11,239 nucleotides of DNA from Moraxella equi (GCF_002027555.1 NZ_MXAP01000046.1:1-11239), one strand, 5' to 3'; positions 1 to 6,060 are shown, counted from the first letter of the stretch. Notes: a model not told the origin generated them from the sequence alone. Program-made: numbers and translations.

Positions 1-23
1 ATTTTCCACTTATCCACTTAGAA

Positions 24-40
24 GGTGCGTATTACGCACC
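24..40. repeat. REP-like perfect palindrome
   Basis: GGTGCGTA-T-TACGCACC is a perfect 8-base inverted repeat around one central base. Hairpins of the general form GGTGCGT...ACGCACC are widespread in bacterial intergenic DNA as REP-like repeats. The flanking bases make AGGGTGCGTA on the minus strand, which resembles the terminal repeat of the MITE-like elements in this window. A relationship to that family is inference. Confidence 0.5.
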
Positions 41-44
41 CTGC

Positions 45-134
45 CATACTGCATTTTTCCTTGAAAAACGGGCGACTCCCCTGCTTTTTTGAACAGGCAT
101 TTTTCATAACAAATACAAAAGGTAGGCACACCCT
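45..134 (-). mobile_element. Copy C of a TA-flanked MITE-like repeat (one end visible)
   Basis: Read on the minus strand from position 134, this stretch begins AGGGTGTGCCTACC, matching the terminal repeats of the copies at 6151-6275 and 7846-8050. It continues with TTTTGTATTTG (120-110), shared with both. It also carries a block of about 27 bases (49-75, CGCCCGTTTTTC...ATGCAG on the minus strand) found nearly unchanged at 7891-7917 in copy B. The outer flank is TA (134-135 read on the plus strand), as expected for insertion at TA. The far end is not clear: homology to copy B fades near 45, and a palindrome follows at 24-40, so the element may be truncated or interrupted. No coding capacity is visible. 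Confidence 0.65.
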
Positions 135-693
135 AGTCAAGTTTGCCATCATTTTCTTGCTCCTTCTTTTTTAGCTCTTTTTTAACATCTCTCATATGAG
201 ACCATATTAATAAAATTATAGTAGCCAGACCTAAAATCAAAAAAAACCGATTGGCGGATACTATTTTATCTTTTGTAGAGGCATAGCTATCAACAGCTAT
301 CATCTCACCATTAGGTTTATTGATATGAATGGTTGCCATTTGGGGGATTTCATTGGTAATACCAAGTACTGAGGGTTGGTAATAATAACCAATGGTAAGT
401 GTTTGGCTTAGATGGTCATCTGTTAAGAAACAATTGCTAAACATGTCTTTTTTAGGAATAACTATGTTACCACAAGCAATCATCTGTTTTTCTTTGGTTT
501 GGGGATTGACAATACTCATGTGTTTAATGTCTCTATTTTTGCCATCTTTAGCAACAGTAACCAGCCTAACCTTACCTGTTACATAATGCAAGTCTTTTTC
601 AGGTGGCAGTCCACGACCATGCCAAACACAGTAGGGTATAACCCATATAGCACAGCATATTAAAAATAAGAATACAAAATCACGAATTTTCAT
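133..693 (-). CDS. Unknown protein with two membrane segments
   Basis: This 186-residue protein is not one I recognise. It has a hydrophobic N-terminal segment (about residues 5-22), a polar middle of about 120 residues probably outside the inner membrane, a second hydrophobic segment (about 148-165), and a short Lys/Glu-rich tail that should face the cytoplasm. The layout recalls DUF3592-like proteins, but I see no diagnostic motif. The ATG at 693 has only a weak upstream GAG. A possible -10 (TAAAAT, minus strand, 726-721) and a GGGG-CAA-CCCC hairpin lie between it and the vanZ-like gene 50 bases upstream, so it could be cotranscribed or have its own promoter. The gene is about 35% GC in the parts I counted, clearly below its neighbours, which suggests recent acquisition or low expression. 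Its TAG stop is made of the flanking TA and first G of repeat copy C, so the C-terminus may have been changed by that insertion. Confidence 0.7.
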   Translation of the reverse strand: MKIRDFVFLFLICCAIWVIPYCVWHGRGLPPEKDLHYVTGKVRLVTVAKDGKNRDIKHMSIVNPQTKEKQMIACGNIVIPKKDMFSNCFLTDDHLSQTLTIGYYYQPSVLGITNEIPQMATIHINKPNGEMIAVDSYASTKDKIVSANRFFLILGLATIILLIWSHMRDVKKELKKKEQENDGKLD

Positions 694-743
694 ATCATCA
701 GTCTCGTAGGGGCAACCCCCATTTTATCACAACCCCAAGCTCA

Positions 744-1106
744 TCAGCACTGTCTTTGCTGTAAATACCCCCACCCCACCGCCAAACTCGCCCCCACCAT
801 GTCCGCCACGCCGTCCCATACATCCATGGTGCGTGTGGTAAAATAACCCTGTATCAGCTCGCTTGCCACCGCCCAGCCCAAAGCCACCACCCATAGACAG
901 AGTGCTTTGGTTTTGGTATTGATGTTAAATAACAGCGATAGCAGATAAAACTGCCCAAAAAACATCGCAAAATGAGCCACTTTATCCAAATGGCTCACGC
1001 TCGGCACTTGACCGCTTGGCACACGCAAAAAAAGTCCATAGCAGGACAGCCCAAACCACACCAATATGGCAAACCACAGCCATTTGACAGAAAATTTTAT
1101 CATCAT
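744..1106 (-). CDS. VanZ-like family membrane protein
   Basis: This 120-residue protein has four hydrophobic stretches (about 9-27, 43-60, 68-86 and 99-115). It carries the VanZ-like signature: HLDKVAHF near 39-46, then ELIQ at 83-86, then Arg-x-x-Asp-x-x-Asp leading into a Gly-containing final helix (RTMDVWDGVADMVGA). VanZ of the vancomycin cluster gives teicoplanin resistance, but short chromosomal relatives like this are common and mostly of unknown role, so resistance should not be assumed. I chose the ATG at 1106, preceded by GGTGA at a 6-base distance. A TTG three bases upstream or the ATG three bases downstream are possible alternatives. It is divergent from ribF, with an extended -10 promoter at 1131-1139. 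Confidence 0.75.
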   Translation of the reverse strand: MMIKFSVKWLWFAILVWFGLSCYGLFLRVPSGQVPSVSHLDKVAHFAMFFGQFYLLSLLFNINTKTKALCLWVVALGWAVASELIQGYFTTRTMDVWDGVADMVGASLAVGWGYLQQRQC

Positions 1107-1130
1107 CAATCATCACCACACAAAGCGGTC

Positions 1131-1139
1131 ATCATAACA
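1131..1139 (-). promoter_or_regulatory. Extended -10 promoter of the vanZ-like gene
   Basis: The minus strand reads TG-T-TATGAT, an extended -10 element one base off consensus in the hexamer, about 25 bases upstream of the chosen ATG. The -35 region is only A/T-rich and shows no good hexamer, which is acceptable for an extended -10 promoter. The call is from pattern only. Confidence 0.4.
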
Positions 1140-1181
1140 AATTTTATGGTAATTTTTTATGAAAAAATGATGAATTTCGCC

Positions 1182-1187
1182 TATAAT
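1182..1187 (+). promoter_or_regulatory. -10 element of ribF
   Basis: A perfect TATAAT lies 30 bases upstream of the ATG at 1218, placing a transcription start near 1194 and a leader of about 24 bases. No good -35 hexamer is visible at the usual distance. This element supports starting ribF at 1218, because the upstream in-frame ATG at 1188 would lie at the promoter itself. I see no FMN riboswitch in this short leader. Confidence 0.5.
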
Positions 1188-1217
1188 ATGCCCTTTGTCC
1201 GTCCATTTTTCATTTTC

Positions 1218-2183
1218 ATGCAAATCATCAACTTAGACCCACATGCCCCCACCGCCCTGCCCCCACACGCCTTGACCATTGGCAACTTTGACGGGGTGCA
1301 TTTGGGACATCAGGCAATGCTTAACGCCCTAATCAAAGACGCCACCAAGCAATCACTTGCCACTGCCGTCATGGTGTTTGAGCCACAGCCTAGGGAATTT
1401 TTTAGCCCACAAAGCCCCCCTGCCCGCTTGACAAACTTTGCCGAGAAAGTCGCCTTGCTGGGCGGTCATGGCGTGGATTTTGTCATCAAGGCAAATTTCA
1501 ATGACGATTTTCGCCACCTATCCGCCCACGCTTTTGCCACGCTTTTGACCACTTTGGGGGCAGAGCATCTGGTGCTGGGCGATGATTTTCGTTTTGGACA
1601 TGACCGCACAGGCGATAAGGCGTTTTTGCAGGGGCTAGGGTTTAGCGTGGATAGCCTTGCCACTATCGCCCATGATAAGGTACGAGTTAGCTCCACGGCG
1701 GTGCGTGGTGCGTTGGCACAGGGCGATTTGGACACCGCCAAAATCATGCTTGGGCGAGACTATACCATGACAGGGCAAGTGGCACATGGCGACAAAATCG
1801 GACGAACGCTTGATTTTCCCACTGCCAACGTTGCCTTAGATAGGCTAAAACCTGCCATACAGGGGATTTTTGGGGCGGATATTTTAGCAGTTAGGGACGG
1901 TGTGGCAGTTGATTTATATGCCTTAGGGGGCGGTATCAAAGGACAAACCGCAAGCAGCCTATTTGGGGCGGTCAATGTCGGCAAACGCCCAAGCGTAAAC
2001 GGCACGGATTATCGCCTAGAAGTGCATTTGCCAGAGTTTACAGGCGATTTGTACGGCATGACGTTGAGTGTGATTTTTAAAAAATACTTGCATGGCGAGC
2101 GTCATTATGAGAGTCTGGCACAGTTAAAAGACGGCATAAAAAGGGACGTGGATGAGCTTGTGGCGTGGCACAAGCCTTTATAA
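1218..2183 (+). CDS. ribF: Bifunctional riboflavin kinase / FAD synthetase
   Basis: RibF phosphorylates riboflavin to FMN and adenylates FMN to FAD in the cytoplasm. The 321-residue product is of usual length. The N-terminal nucleotidyltransferase domain has GNFDGVHLGHQ (22-32), the HxGH-type ATP site, and VSSTAVR (157-163), equivalent to the family's SSTxIR motif. The C-terminal kinase domain starts near residue 183 with GQVAHGDKIGRTLDFPTAN (186-204), then NVGKRPSVNG and LEVHLPEFTGDLYG (267-280). In the kinase motif the usual LGFPTAN reads LDFPTAN. Residues around 222-250 are Gly-rich and look somewhat longer than usual. The reading frame is open upstream to 972, but that stretch overlaps the divergent vanZ-like gene and the promoter, so I place the start at 1218. 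No clear Shine-Dalgarno is seen there, which leaves some doubt about the start. The gene ends in a hairpin terminator at 2195. Confidence 0.95.
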   Translation: MQIINLDPHAPTALPPHALTIGNFDGVHLGHQAMLNALIKDATKQSLATAVMVFEPQPREFFSPQSPPARLTNFAEKVALLGGHGVDFVIKANFNDDFRHLSAHAFATLLTTLGAEHLVLGDDFRFGHDRTGDKAFLQGLGFSVDSLATIAHDKVRVSSTAVRGALAQGDLDTAKIMLGRDYTMTGQVAHGDKIGRTLDFPTANVALDRLKPAIQGIFGADILAVRDGVAVDLYALGGGIKGQTASSLFGAVNVGKRPSVNGTDYRLEVHLPEFTGDLYGMTLSVIFKKYLHGERHYESLAQLKDGIKRDVDELVAWHKPL

Positions 2184-2194
2184 CCATGACATCT

Positions 2195-2221
2195 AGGGTG
2201 TACCAAATACGCCCTTTTTTG
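2195..2221 (+). terminator. Rho-independent terminator of ribF
   Basis: AGGGTGTA and TACGCCCT form an 8-base stem (one G-T pair) around the loop CCAAA, followed directly by a run of T, starting 12 bases after the ribF stop. The stem halves resemble the terminal repeats of the MITE-like elements (AGGGTGTGCC...ACGCCCT), and the left side is preceded by CT as in other copies. It may therefore be a minimal relic of that family now acting as terminator; the link is inference. Confidence 0.75.
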
Positions 2222-2257
2222 TGCGTGGCACGCCTGCTTTTAAAACAAACACTCAAC

Positions 2258-2282
2258 AAAAAAGAGCGAATAATCGCCCTTT
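2258..2282 (-). terminator. Rho-independent terminator of the CHAP-like gene
   Basis: On the minus strand AAAGGGCGA-TTAT-TCGCTCTTT forms a 9-base stem (one G-T pair) with a 4-base loop, followed by more T. It starts 13 bases after the stop codon at 2295. It lies tail to tail with the ribF terminator. Confidence 0.8.
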
Positions 2283-2294
2283 GTCTTTATCAAA

Positions 2295-2999
2295 TTACTG
2301 CTCGTTCATCGCAAGCATCGTACCTGTATTTGCCGTAGCATCTAGGTAACGAGTATCACGCCATACGCTGTATCCGTTGTGGTTACGATACGGGGTAAAA
2401 TTAGGCTGACGAAAATCTGATACCCACTGGCTACCATCATAGATTTGGATATGACCGTGCGGATTTTTACTGGTACGATTAAAGACTGCCACATCGCCAA
2501 TCTGTGGTACGTAGTTGTCATTACTAATACGGGTAAAACCTGCACTGGCAAGCGTGCCATTGGCGTACTGATAGGCTGATGGCTGTGGGGTAAAGCTATA
2601 ACCGGCTGATTGTAGTGCCTTACGCACATACATGGCACAGCGACCCACGCTCTTGCCGTGAGCGGCACGGGCAGCCAGACGGGCAGCTGTGGCAGGGGCA
2701 GAGCCATTTAGAGCGGCGACTGTACTGCCTGTATTATTGCTTGCTGAAAAGTTAGTGAGTGTTTGGGTGTTGGTACTAAACCCTTGGGTCAGACGAGAAT
2801 TACCTTGTGACGCCCCCATCAGCTCATTGATGGCACTGTCAAGCTCAGCATTGCTTAGCGTTTGGGTAGGCATGGGTGGTGCGATGATGTTTACTTGACG
2901 CTCGCCATCGGCAGATGAGATGGTAATTCTGCCACTTTCTGCATTTGCACTGACTGTCGTCAAGGTAATTGCCGACATTAACCAAAAGAGTTTTTTCAT
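2295..2999 (-). CDS. Secreted CHAP-like cysteine peptidase/amidase
   Basis: The 234-residue protein starts with a typical signal peptide (MKKLFWLMSAITLTTVSANA, cleavage after residue 20). A low-complexity Ser/Thr/Asn/Ala-rich linker follows to about residue 115. The C-terminal domain resembles CHAP/NlpC-P60-type cysteine peptidases: VGRCAMYVRKAL with candidate nucleophile Cys121, GDVAVFN (168-174), then NPHGHIQIYDG with candidate catalytic His183, and WVSDF (192-196). Family members cut peptidoglycan peptides or amide bonds, so a role in periplasmic wall remodelling is likely. A secreted antibacterial effector is an alternative, but no immunity gene or secretion cluster is adjacent. I chose the ATG at 2999 because GAGG lies 7-8 bases upstream; an ATG at 3014 would place extra residues ahead of the signal peptide. 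It is divergent from the DUF721 gene, with about 230 bases between them. The family call is good, the biological role uncertain. Confidence 0.75.
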   Translation of the reverse strand: MKKLFWLMSAITLTTVSANAESGRITISSADGERQVNIIAPPMPTQTLSNAELDSAINELMGASQGNSRLTQGFSTNTQTLTNFSASNNTGSTVAALNGSAPATAARLAARAAHGKSVGRCAMYVRKALQSAGYSFTPQPSAYQYANGTLASAGFTRISNDNYVPQIGDVAVFNRTSKNPHGHIQIYDGSQWVSDFRQPNFTPYRNHNGYSVWRDTRYLDATANTGTMLAMNEQ

Positions 3000-3025
3000 A
3001 AGATTGCCTCGCATCCATCATGCAC

Positions 3026-3058
3026 GACGACACAGCGTTTGTCTGCGGGTTAGTCGTC
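3026..3058 (-). repeat. Interrupted inverted repeat in the CHAP-like gene leader
   Basis: GACGAC (3026-3031) and GTCGTC (3053-3058) are perfect inverted repeats, with an inner CAG/CTG pair, 27-59 bases upstream of the ATG at 2999. It could be a weak leader hairpin or a regulator site. The arms are short and asymmetric, so chance is possible. Confidence 0.25.
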
Positions 3059-3153
3059 CCCTGTTTACATGAGTGATGTCAGATGGGTTAGTTTTGTTAA
3101 AGCTTGGGTTTATGCCATACGCATCCGAACGTACTTTTTGGCTCAATAAGGCA

Positions 3154-3182
3154 TTGGCATTGAGCGGGTGGCGTGATAAACT
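3154..3182 (+). promoter_or_regulatory. Candidate promoter of the DUF721 gene
   Basis: TTGGCA (3154-3159, 5 of 6) and TAAACT (3177-3182, 4 of 6) are separated by exactly 17 bases, and the start codon follows 45 bases after the -10. This is consistent with a sigma-70 promoter. Confidence 0.4.
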
Positions 3183-3226
3183 TAGCTCTTGGACACCATG
3201 TCCGTCAGTTTTTAAAAGGTATTATG

Positions 3227-3739
3227 ATGAGTGATGACTTATATCTAAAAACCCATTTTCCAAACCACCTTGCCAATCGCACCGAAAAACAAGCGGCGGC
3301 AGGGGCGAAACTTCCCAAAGACCTAAGCAGACGACTTGCCTACTTTACTCACTTGACCCATCTGTCCGCCCCCCTGCTGTCAGGTGTGTTGGGCGAACTT
3401 AGTAGTCAGGTACAAGTGGCGTATGCTCATGATGATAAAATCACCTTAGCACTACCAACCATCACATCCGCCAATCATGTACGTTATCTACATCAAGAAT
3501 GTCTGTCGGCACTGCATGAACATCCAGCATTTGGGCAGTTTTCAAAAATGGGGGTCATTGTCAATCACAAAATTCATCAGCGTGTCAGCGGTCAAATTAC
3601 CGCTCCAACCACCTTAGAAAAACCATTAAGCGAAAACACGGTGCGAACTATAACACAGACTGCCAAACTTGTCATCAAAAATCCAAGTTTACAGGCGTCC
3701 TTTATCAAGCTCATTCAAACCGCCGCCACCAAAGAATGA
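3227..3739 (+). CDS. DUF721 / DciA-like protein
   Basis: The 170-residue basic protein has an N-terminal part (about 30-95) resembling the DUF721 fold: a helix with SRRLAYFTHL, a strand ending ITLALPT, then SANHVRYLHQECLSAL, the position where the family has a conserved 'SxxWxxxLR...LLxxL' pattern. Here Trp is replaced by His/Val. DUF721 members in bacteria lacking DnaC (DciA) load or assist the replicative helicase DnaB. From memory, a DUF721 gene commonly neighbours lpxC in Pseudomonas and its relatives, which supports the call. The C-terminal 70 residues are less conserved and end in a helical basic stretch. AAAAGG precedes two tandem ATGs (3224 and 3227); the second has the better 7-base spacing. 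The gene converges on lpxC with a bidirectional terminator between. Helicase loading by this protein is inference. Confidence 0.6.
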   Translation: MSDDLYLKTHFPNHLANRTEKQAAAGAKLPKDLSRRLAYFTHLTHLSAPLLSGVLGELSSQVQVAYAHDDKITLALPTITSANHVRYLHQECLSALHEHPAFGQFSKMGVIVNHKIHQRVSGQITAPTTLEKPLSENTVRTITQTAKLVIKNPSLQASFIKLIQTAATKE

Positions 3740-3871
3740 TAATTATTCTTAAATTTGGGTCTTTTACGGTCTTTTTGTAATCTTATGTAAAGAAATTCGC
3801 CCATTTTCACGAAATTTCCATAAAACTCTCATAAAAACCCTGCACAAATCCCCCAAAACCCCCACAAACAC

Positions 3872-3899
3872 AAAAGCGAGCTACTGTCAGCTCGCTTTT
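3872..3899. terminator. Bidirectional terminator between DUF721 gene and lpxC
   Basis: AAAAGCGAGCT and AGCTCGCTTTT form a perfect 11-base stem with a 6-base loop (ACTGTC). T-runs occur on both strands, so it can serve both convergent genes. The rest of the 3740-3937 gap is A/T- and C-rich and holds only a weak imperfect repeat near 3792-3820. Confidence 0.85.
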
Positions 3900-3937
3900 A
3901 CTTTGTTACACGCCATTTTGATTAATTTTTAGCTTTA

Positions 3938-4939
3938 TTACACTAATTTTTCAGTCAGTTTGCCGAAATTTAAATCGCCCAAATTTTTTGACTTAAAATC
4001 CTTCATTTTTAGGGGATTTTTGGGCGGAATGAAGGCTATCGGACAGCTGTTTTTGTCATAATTTGTTACAATTTCATAGGCACTGTCATCTGCCAATACC
4101 GCTCGAATGAGTGCGTTATTTAGGGCATGACCTGATTTATAGGCGTTAAATTTACCGATGATGTTATGCCCAATGACGAACAAATCGCCCACCGCATCTA
4201 GCATTTTATGGCGGACAAATTCGTTAGGATAACGTAACTCGCCATTGACCACCGATGTCTCATCCAGCACCACGGCATTATCCATACTACCACCTAAGGC
4301 AAGGTTGTGCTTTTTGAGCATCTCTAAGTCTTTTAAAAAGCCGAACGTGCGAGCCTGCCCCACTTCACGGGCGAAATTGGCGGTACTAAAATCAAGCGAC
4401 GTGGTCTGCTCGGTTGCTTTGATGGCGGCATGATTAAAATCAATCTCAAAATGCATCAAAAAACCATCATCATAAGGAGCAAGCTCCGCCCATTTGTCTT
4501 CATCAGTCACACGCACGGTTTTTTTGATTTTTAAAAAGGCTTTGGGAGCGGGCTGTTCTGCCACGCCTGCTTCGTCAATCAAAAACAAAAACGGTGCTGC
4601 CGAGCCGTCCATAATCGGAATCTCAGGGGTATTGACTTCGATATATAGGTTATCCAAACCGCACGCTGACACCGCTGAGAGCAAATGCTCTACCGTACCA
4701 ACTCGTGCATCGCCCGCCACTAAGTTAGACGACATCATTGTATCTTGGATAAGCGTAGCACTCATGGGAATGTGGGCGTTATCAAGGTCAGTGCGTACGA
4801 ACACAATACCCGTGCCGATGGGAGCGTCTCGCAAGGTGAGCGTGACTTCCTTGCCACTGTGTAGCCCTATGCCAGTGGCAGTGATGGGTGTGACTAGGGT
4901 GCGTGCAGGATAATAGTTAATGTCGGTATTATTATTCAT
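3938..4939 (-). CDS. lpxC: UDP-3-O-acyl-N-acetylglucosamine deacetylase
   Basis: LpxC is the zinc-dependent cytoplasmic enzyme that commits the cell to lipid A synthesis. The 333-residue product has TGIGLHSGKEV (22-32), GTVEHLLSA with zinc ligand His85, PIMDGSAAPF (109-117), HKMLDAVGDL with zinc ligands His244 and Asp248, and KSGHALNNAL with catalytic His271. The frame is open to an ATG at 5008. I start at 4939 because a good promoter (4968-4996) lies between, its predicted start near 4961 would leave only the 4939 ATG, and family members begin close to this point. The Shine-Dalgarno is weak (GAG, 6 bases away). After the conserved core, about 30 extra residues form a Lys-rich C-terminal tail (from about 305). 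In E. coli the LpxC C-terminus is the FtsH degradation signal, so this divergent tail may matter for turnover. In many proteobacteria lpxC follows ftsZ; here it does not. Confidence 0.95.
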   Translation of the reverse strand: MNNNTDINYYPARTLVTPITATGIGLHSGKEVTLTLRDAPIGTGIVFVRTDLDNAHIPMSATLIQDTMMSSNLVAGDARVGTVEHLLSAVSACGLDNLYIEVNTPEIPIMDGSAAPFLFLIDEAGVAEQPAPKAFLKIKKTVRVTDEDKWAELAPYDDGFLMHFEIDFNHAAIKATEQTTSLDFSTANFAREVGQARTFGFLKDLEMLKKHNLALGGSMDNAVVLDETSVVNGELRYPNEFVRHKMLDAVGDLFVIGHNIIGKFNAYKSGHALNNALIRAVLADDSAYEIVTNYDKNSCPIAFIPPKNPLKMKDFKSKNLGDLNFGKLTEKLV

Positions 4940-4967
4940 GATAAACTCATCTGTCTGGATATCACAC

Positions 4968-4996
4968 ATTTTATCATCTGATGACAGGTTTGTCAT
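4968..4996 (-). promoter_or_regulatory. Candidate sigma-70 promoter of lpxC
   Basis: On the minus strand ATGACA (4996-4991, 5 of 6) and TAAAAT (4973-4968, 5 of 6) are separated by 17 bases. The predicted transcript starts near 4961, 22 bases before the ATG at 4939. This supports the downstream start of lpxC. Confidence 0.5.
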
Positions 4997-5053
4997 CATG
5001 GCGGACATGAGTGGGATGTAATGACAATGATTGGTAAAATTAATAAAAGCGTG

Positions 5054-5752
5054 CTAAATGGTGCCAGTGGCAAATTTTTGTACCAATGCATGAATGCCAT
5101 TTAGGGCAGGCTGATAATCAGGGGCGTATAAAAACAAAGCGAGCACGATGATGTAGAGCATGACATATCGCAGGGATTTTTTACGTTCAAAAAACTTTAA
5201 TGCCGTGCCTGATGATTTTTTGAGTTTAAGCCCCAGTACATTGACGCTGTATATCTCATCTAGCACCAAATGCACCAACGACCCGATGAACAAAAATCCC
5301 CCAAACAGCCAGCTGACTTTGGCGGTCATGCCAAAGCCATAAAACGCCCCATAGATGGCAAACAGTCCACACATCGCCATGTATGGCACCGAATGCACCA
5401 TGCCCCGATGAACGGTGAGATGACTAAACAGCCCTATCACGCCATAACGCACAACCACGAACGCCCCACCCCACACCATGAGTGCCTGCTCCACCAGCTG
5501 TGTGCCTGTGGTCTGATAGGCGGTGTACAAAATGGCGGTGAGCGTGGCGACAAATAACGACATGAGCGTAAAAAATCGCTTGGCAGGAATGGATGTTTCA
5601 AGGTCAATATCAGGCAACAGCCCACCAATAACCCCTATCGCCAAACAAAAAACCGCCGTGCCAAAGCCAAATAACCCACCCACAAAGCCAAACGTGGCAA
5701 GGGCAGTACTGGCAATGGCAGCAACGGTCAAATGCGTGGTGAAATTTGCCAT
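5054..5752 (-). CDS. YdjM-family membrane-bound metal-dependent hydrolase
   Basis: The 232-residue integral membrane protein has several transmembrane stretches (about 8-45, 61-78, 88-110, 124-140, 147-165 and 195-211). It carries the metal-ligand pattern of the YdjM/DUF457 family: His7 in the first helix, LPDID (46-50), HRGMVHS (115-121) and HLVLDE (161-166). E. coli YdjM is a LexA-controlled inner-membrane protein; the family's substrate is not established. I see no LexA box here. No Shine-Dalgarno is obvious upstream of the ATG at 5752, and no convincing promoter lies between it and the tRNA operon terminator at 5781-5808. Translation may depend on read-through from the tRNA promoter, or the true signals are weak. 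lpxC starts 114 bases downstream but has its own promoter. Confidence 0.8.
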   Translation of the reverse strand: MANFTTHLTVAAIASTALATFGFVGGLFGFGTAVFCLAIGVIGGLLPDIDLETSIPAKRFFTLMSLFVATLTAILYTAYQTTGTQLVEQALMVWGGAFVVVRYGVIGLFSHLTVHRGMVHSVPYMAMCGLFAIYGAFYGFGMTAKVSWLFGGFLFIGSLVHLVLDEIYSVNVLGLKLKKSSGTALKFFERKKSLRYVMLYIIVLALFLYAPDYQPALNGIHALVQKFATGTI

Positions 5753-5780
5753 AAAGCGAGAAACCTACCGACATAACAAC

Positions 5781-5808
5781 AAATCCCCAAGCCGTAACTT
5801 GGGGATTT
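5781..5808 (-). terminator. Terminator-like hairpin after the tRNA operon
   Basis: AAATCCCCAAG and CTTGGGGATTT make a perfect 11-base stem with a 6-base loop. It lies 7 bases past the tRNA-Glu CCA end. The T tract on the minus strand is short (ATTTGTTGTT), so it may be leaky and let transcription reach the YdjM-family gene. Confidence 0.65.
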
Positions 5809-5814
5809 AGAATT

Positions 5815-5890
5815 TGGCACTCCATAGGGGATTCGAACCCCTGTTACCGCCGTGAAAGGGCGGTGTCCTAGGCCTCTAGACGAATGGAGC
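5815..5890 (-). tRNA. tRNA-Glu (anticodon UUC), CCA encoded
   Basis: The minus strand folds as a 76-base tRNA. The acceptor GCTCCAT/ATGGAGT has a G-T first pair, the anticodon arm is CCGCC-CTTTCAC-GGCGG with UUC, the T arm is CAGGGGTTCGAATCCCCT, and the encoded end is GCCA. The body closely matches E. coli tRNA-Glu from memory. It lies downstream of tRNA-Ala in one transcript and is the substrate of the GltX encoded about 390 bases upstream on the same strand. Confidence 0.97.
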
Positions 5891-5967
5891 GTAAAACTTA
5901 ACGAACCAACACAAGATTGCTCAAAGAGCGTGCCTAGGTGCTTGTGTTTTCTACTTCTAAAAAGAAG

Positions 5968-6043
5968 TGGTGGAGCTAAGCGGAGTCGAACCGCTGACCC
6001 CTTGCATGCCATGCAAGTGCTCTACCAACTGAGCTATAGCCCC
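5968..6043 (-). tRNA. tRNA-Ala (anticodon GGC), CCA encoded
   Basis: The minus strand gives a 76-base tRNA starting GGGGCTATAGCTCAG. The anticodon stem is CTTGC/GCAAG around loop ATGGCAT (anticodon GGC), the T arm is GCGGTTCGACTCCGC, and the end is TAGCTCCACCA. It is nearly identical to E. coli alaW-type tRNA from memory. It is first in a two-tRNA operon with tRNA-Glu. A small ACTTCT/AGAAGT hairpin follows it and may guide processing between the two tRNAs. Confidence 0.97.
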
Positions 6044-6060
6044 TTTGTTAAGGTGGGCGT

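Noticed and set aside
392..586. Plus-strand reading frame inside the unknown gene
   Set aside because: It is a shadow of the minus-strand gene with no ribosome site or family features; other antisense frames in ribF, lpxC, gltX and prlC were dropped for the same reason.
744..1106. Glycopeptide resistance determinant
   Set aside because: Only a lone VanZ-like membrane protein is present, without vanHAX or regulators; chromosomal VanZ-like proteins are common.
972..1217. Upstream in-frame extension of ribF (82 extra codons)
   Set aside because: It overlaps the vanZ-like gene on the other strand and the TATAAT promoter, and has no resemblance to RibF.
1188..1217. FMN riboswitch before ribF
   Set aside because: The leader is only about 24 bases, far too short for the FMN aptamer.
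2295..3739. Effector/immunity pair formed by the CHAP-like gene and its divergent neighbour
   Set aside because: The neighbour resembles DUF721/DciA, is on the opposite strand and lacks a signal peptide or membrane segment, so it does not look like an immunity protein.
4940..5008. LpxC starting at 5008 with 23 extra residues
   Set aside because: No ribosome site is seen there, a good promoter lies within the segment, and family members start near the 4939 ATG.
5815..6043. Integrative element attachment at the tRNA genes
   Set aside because: Both tRNA genes are complete, and no integrase or duplicated tRNA end is visible in the window.
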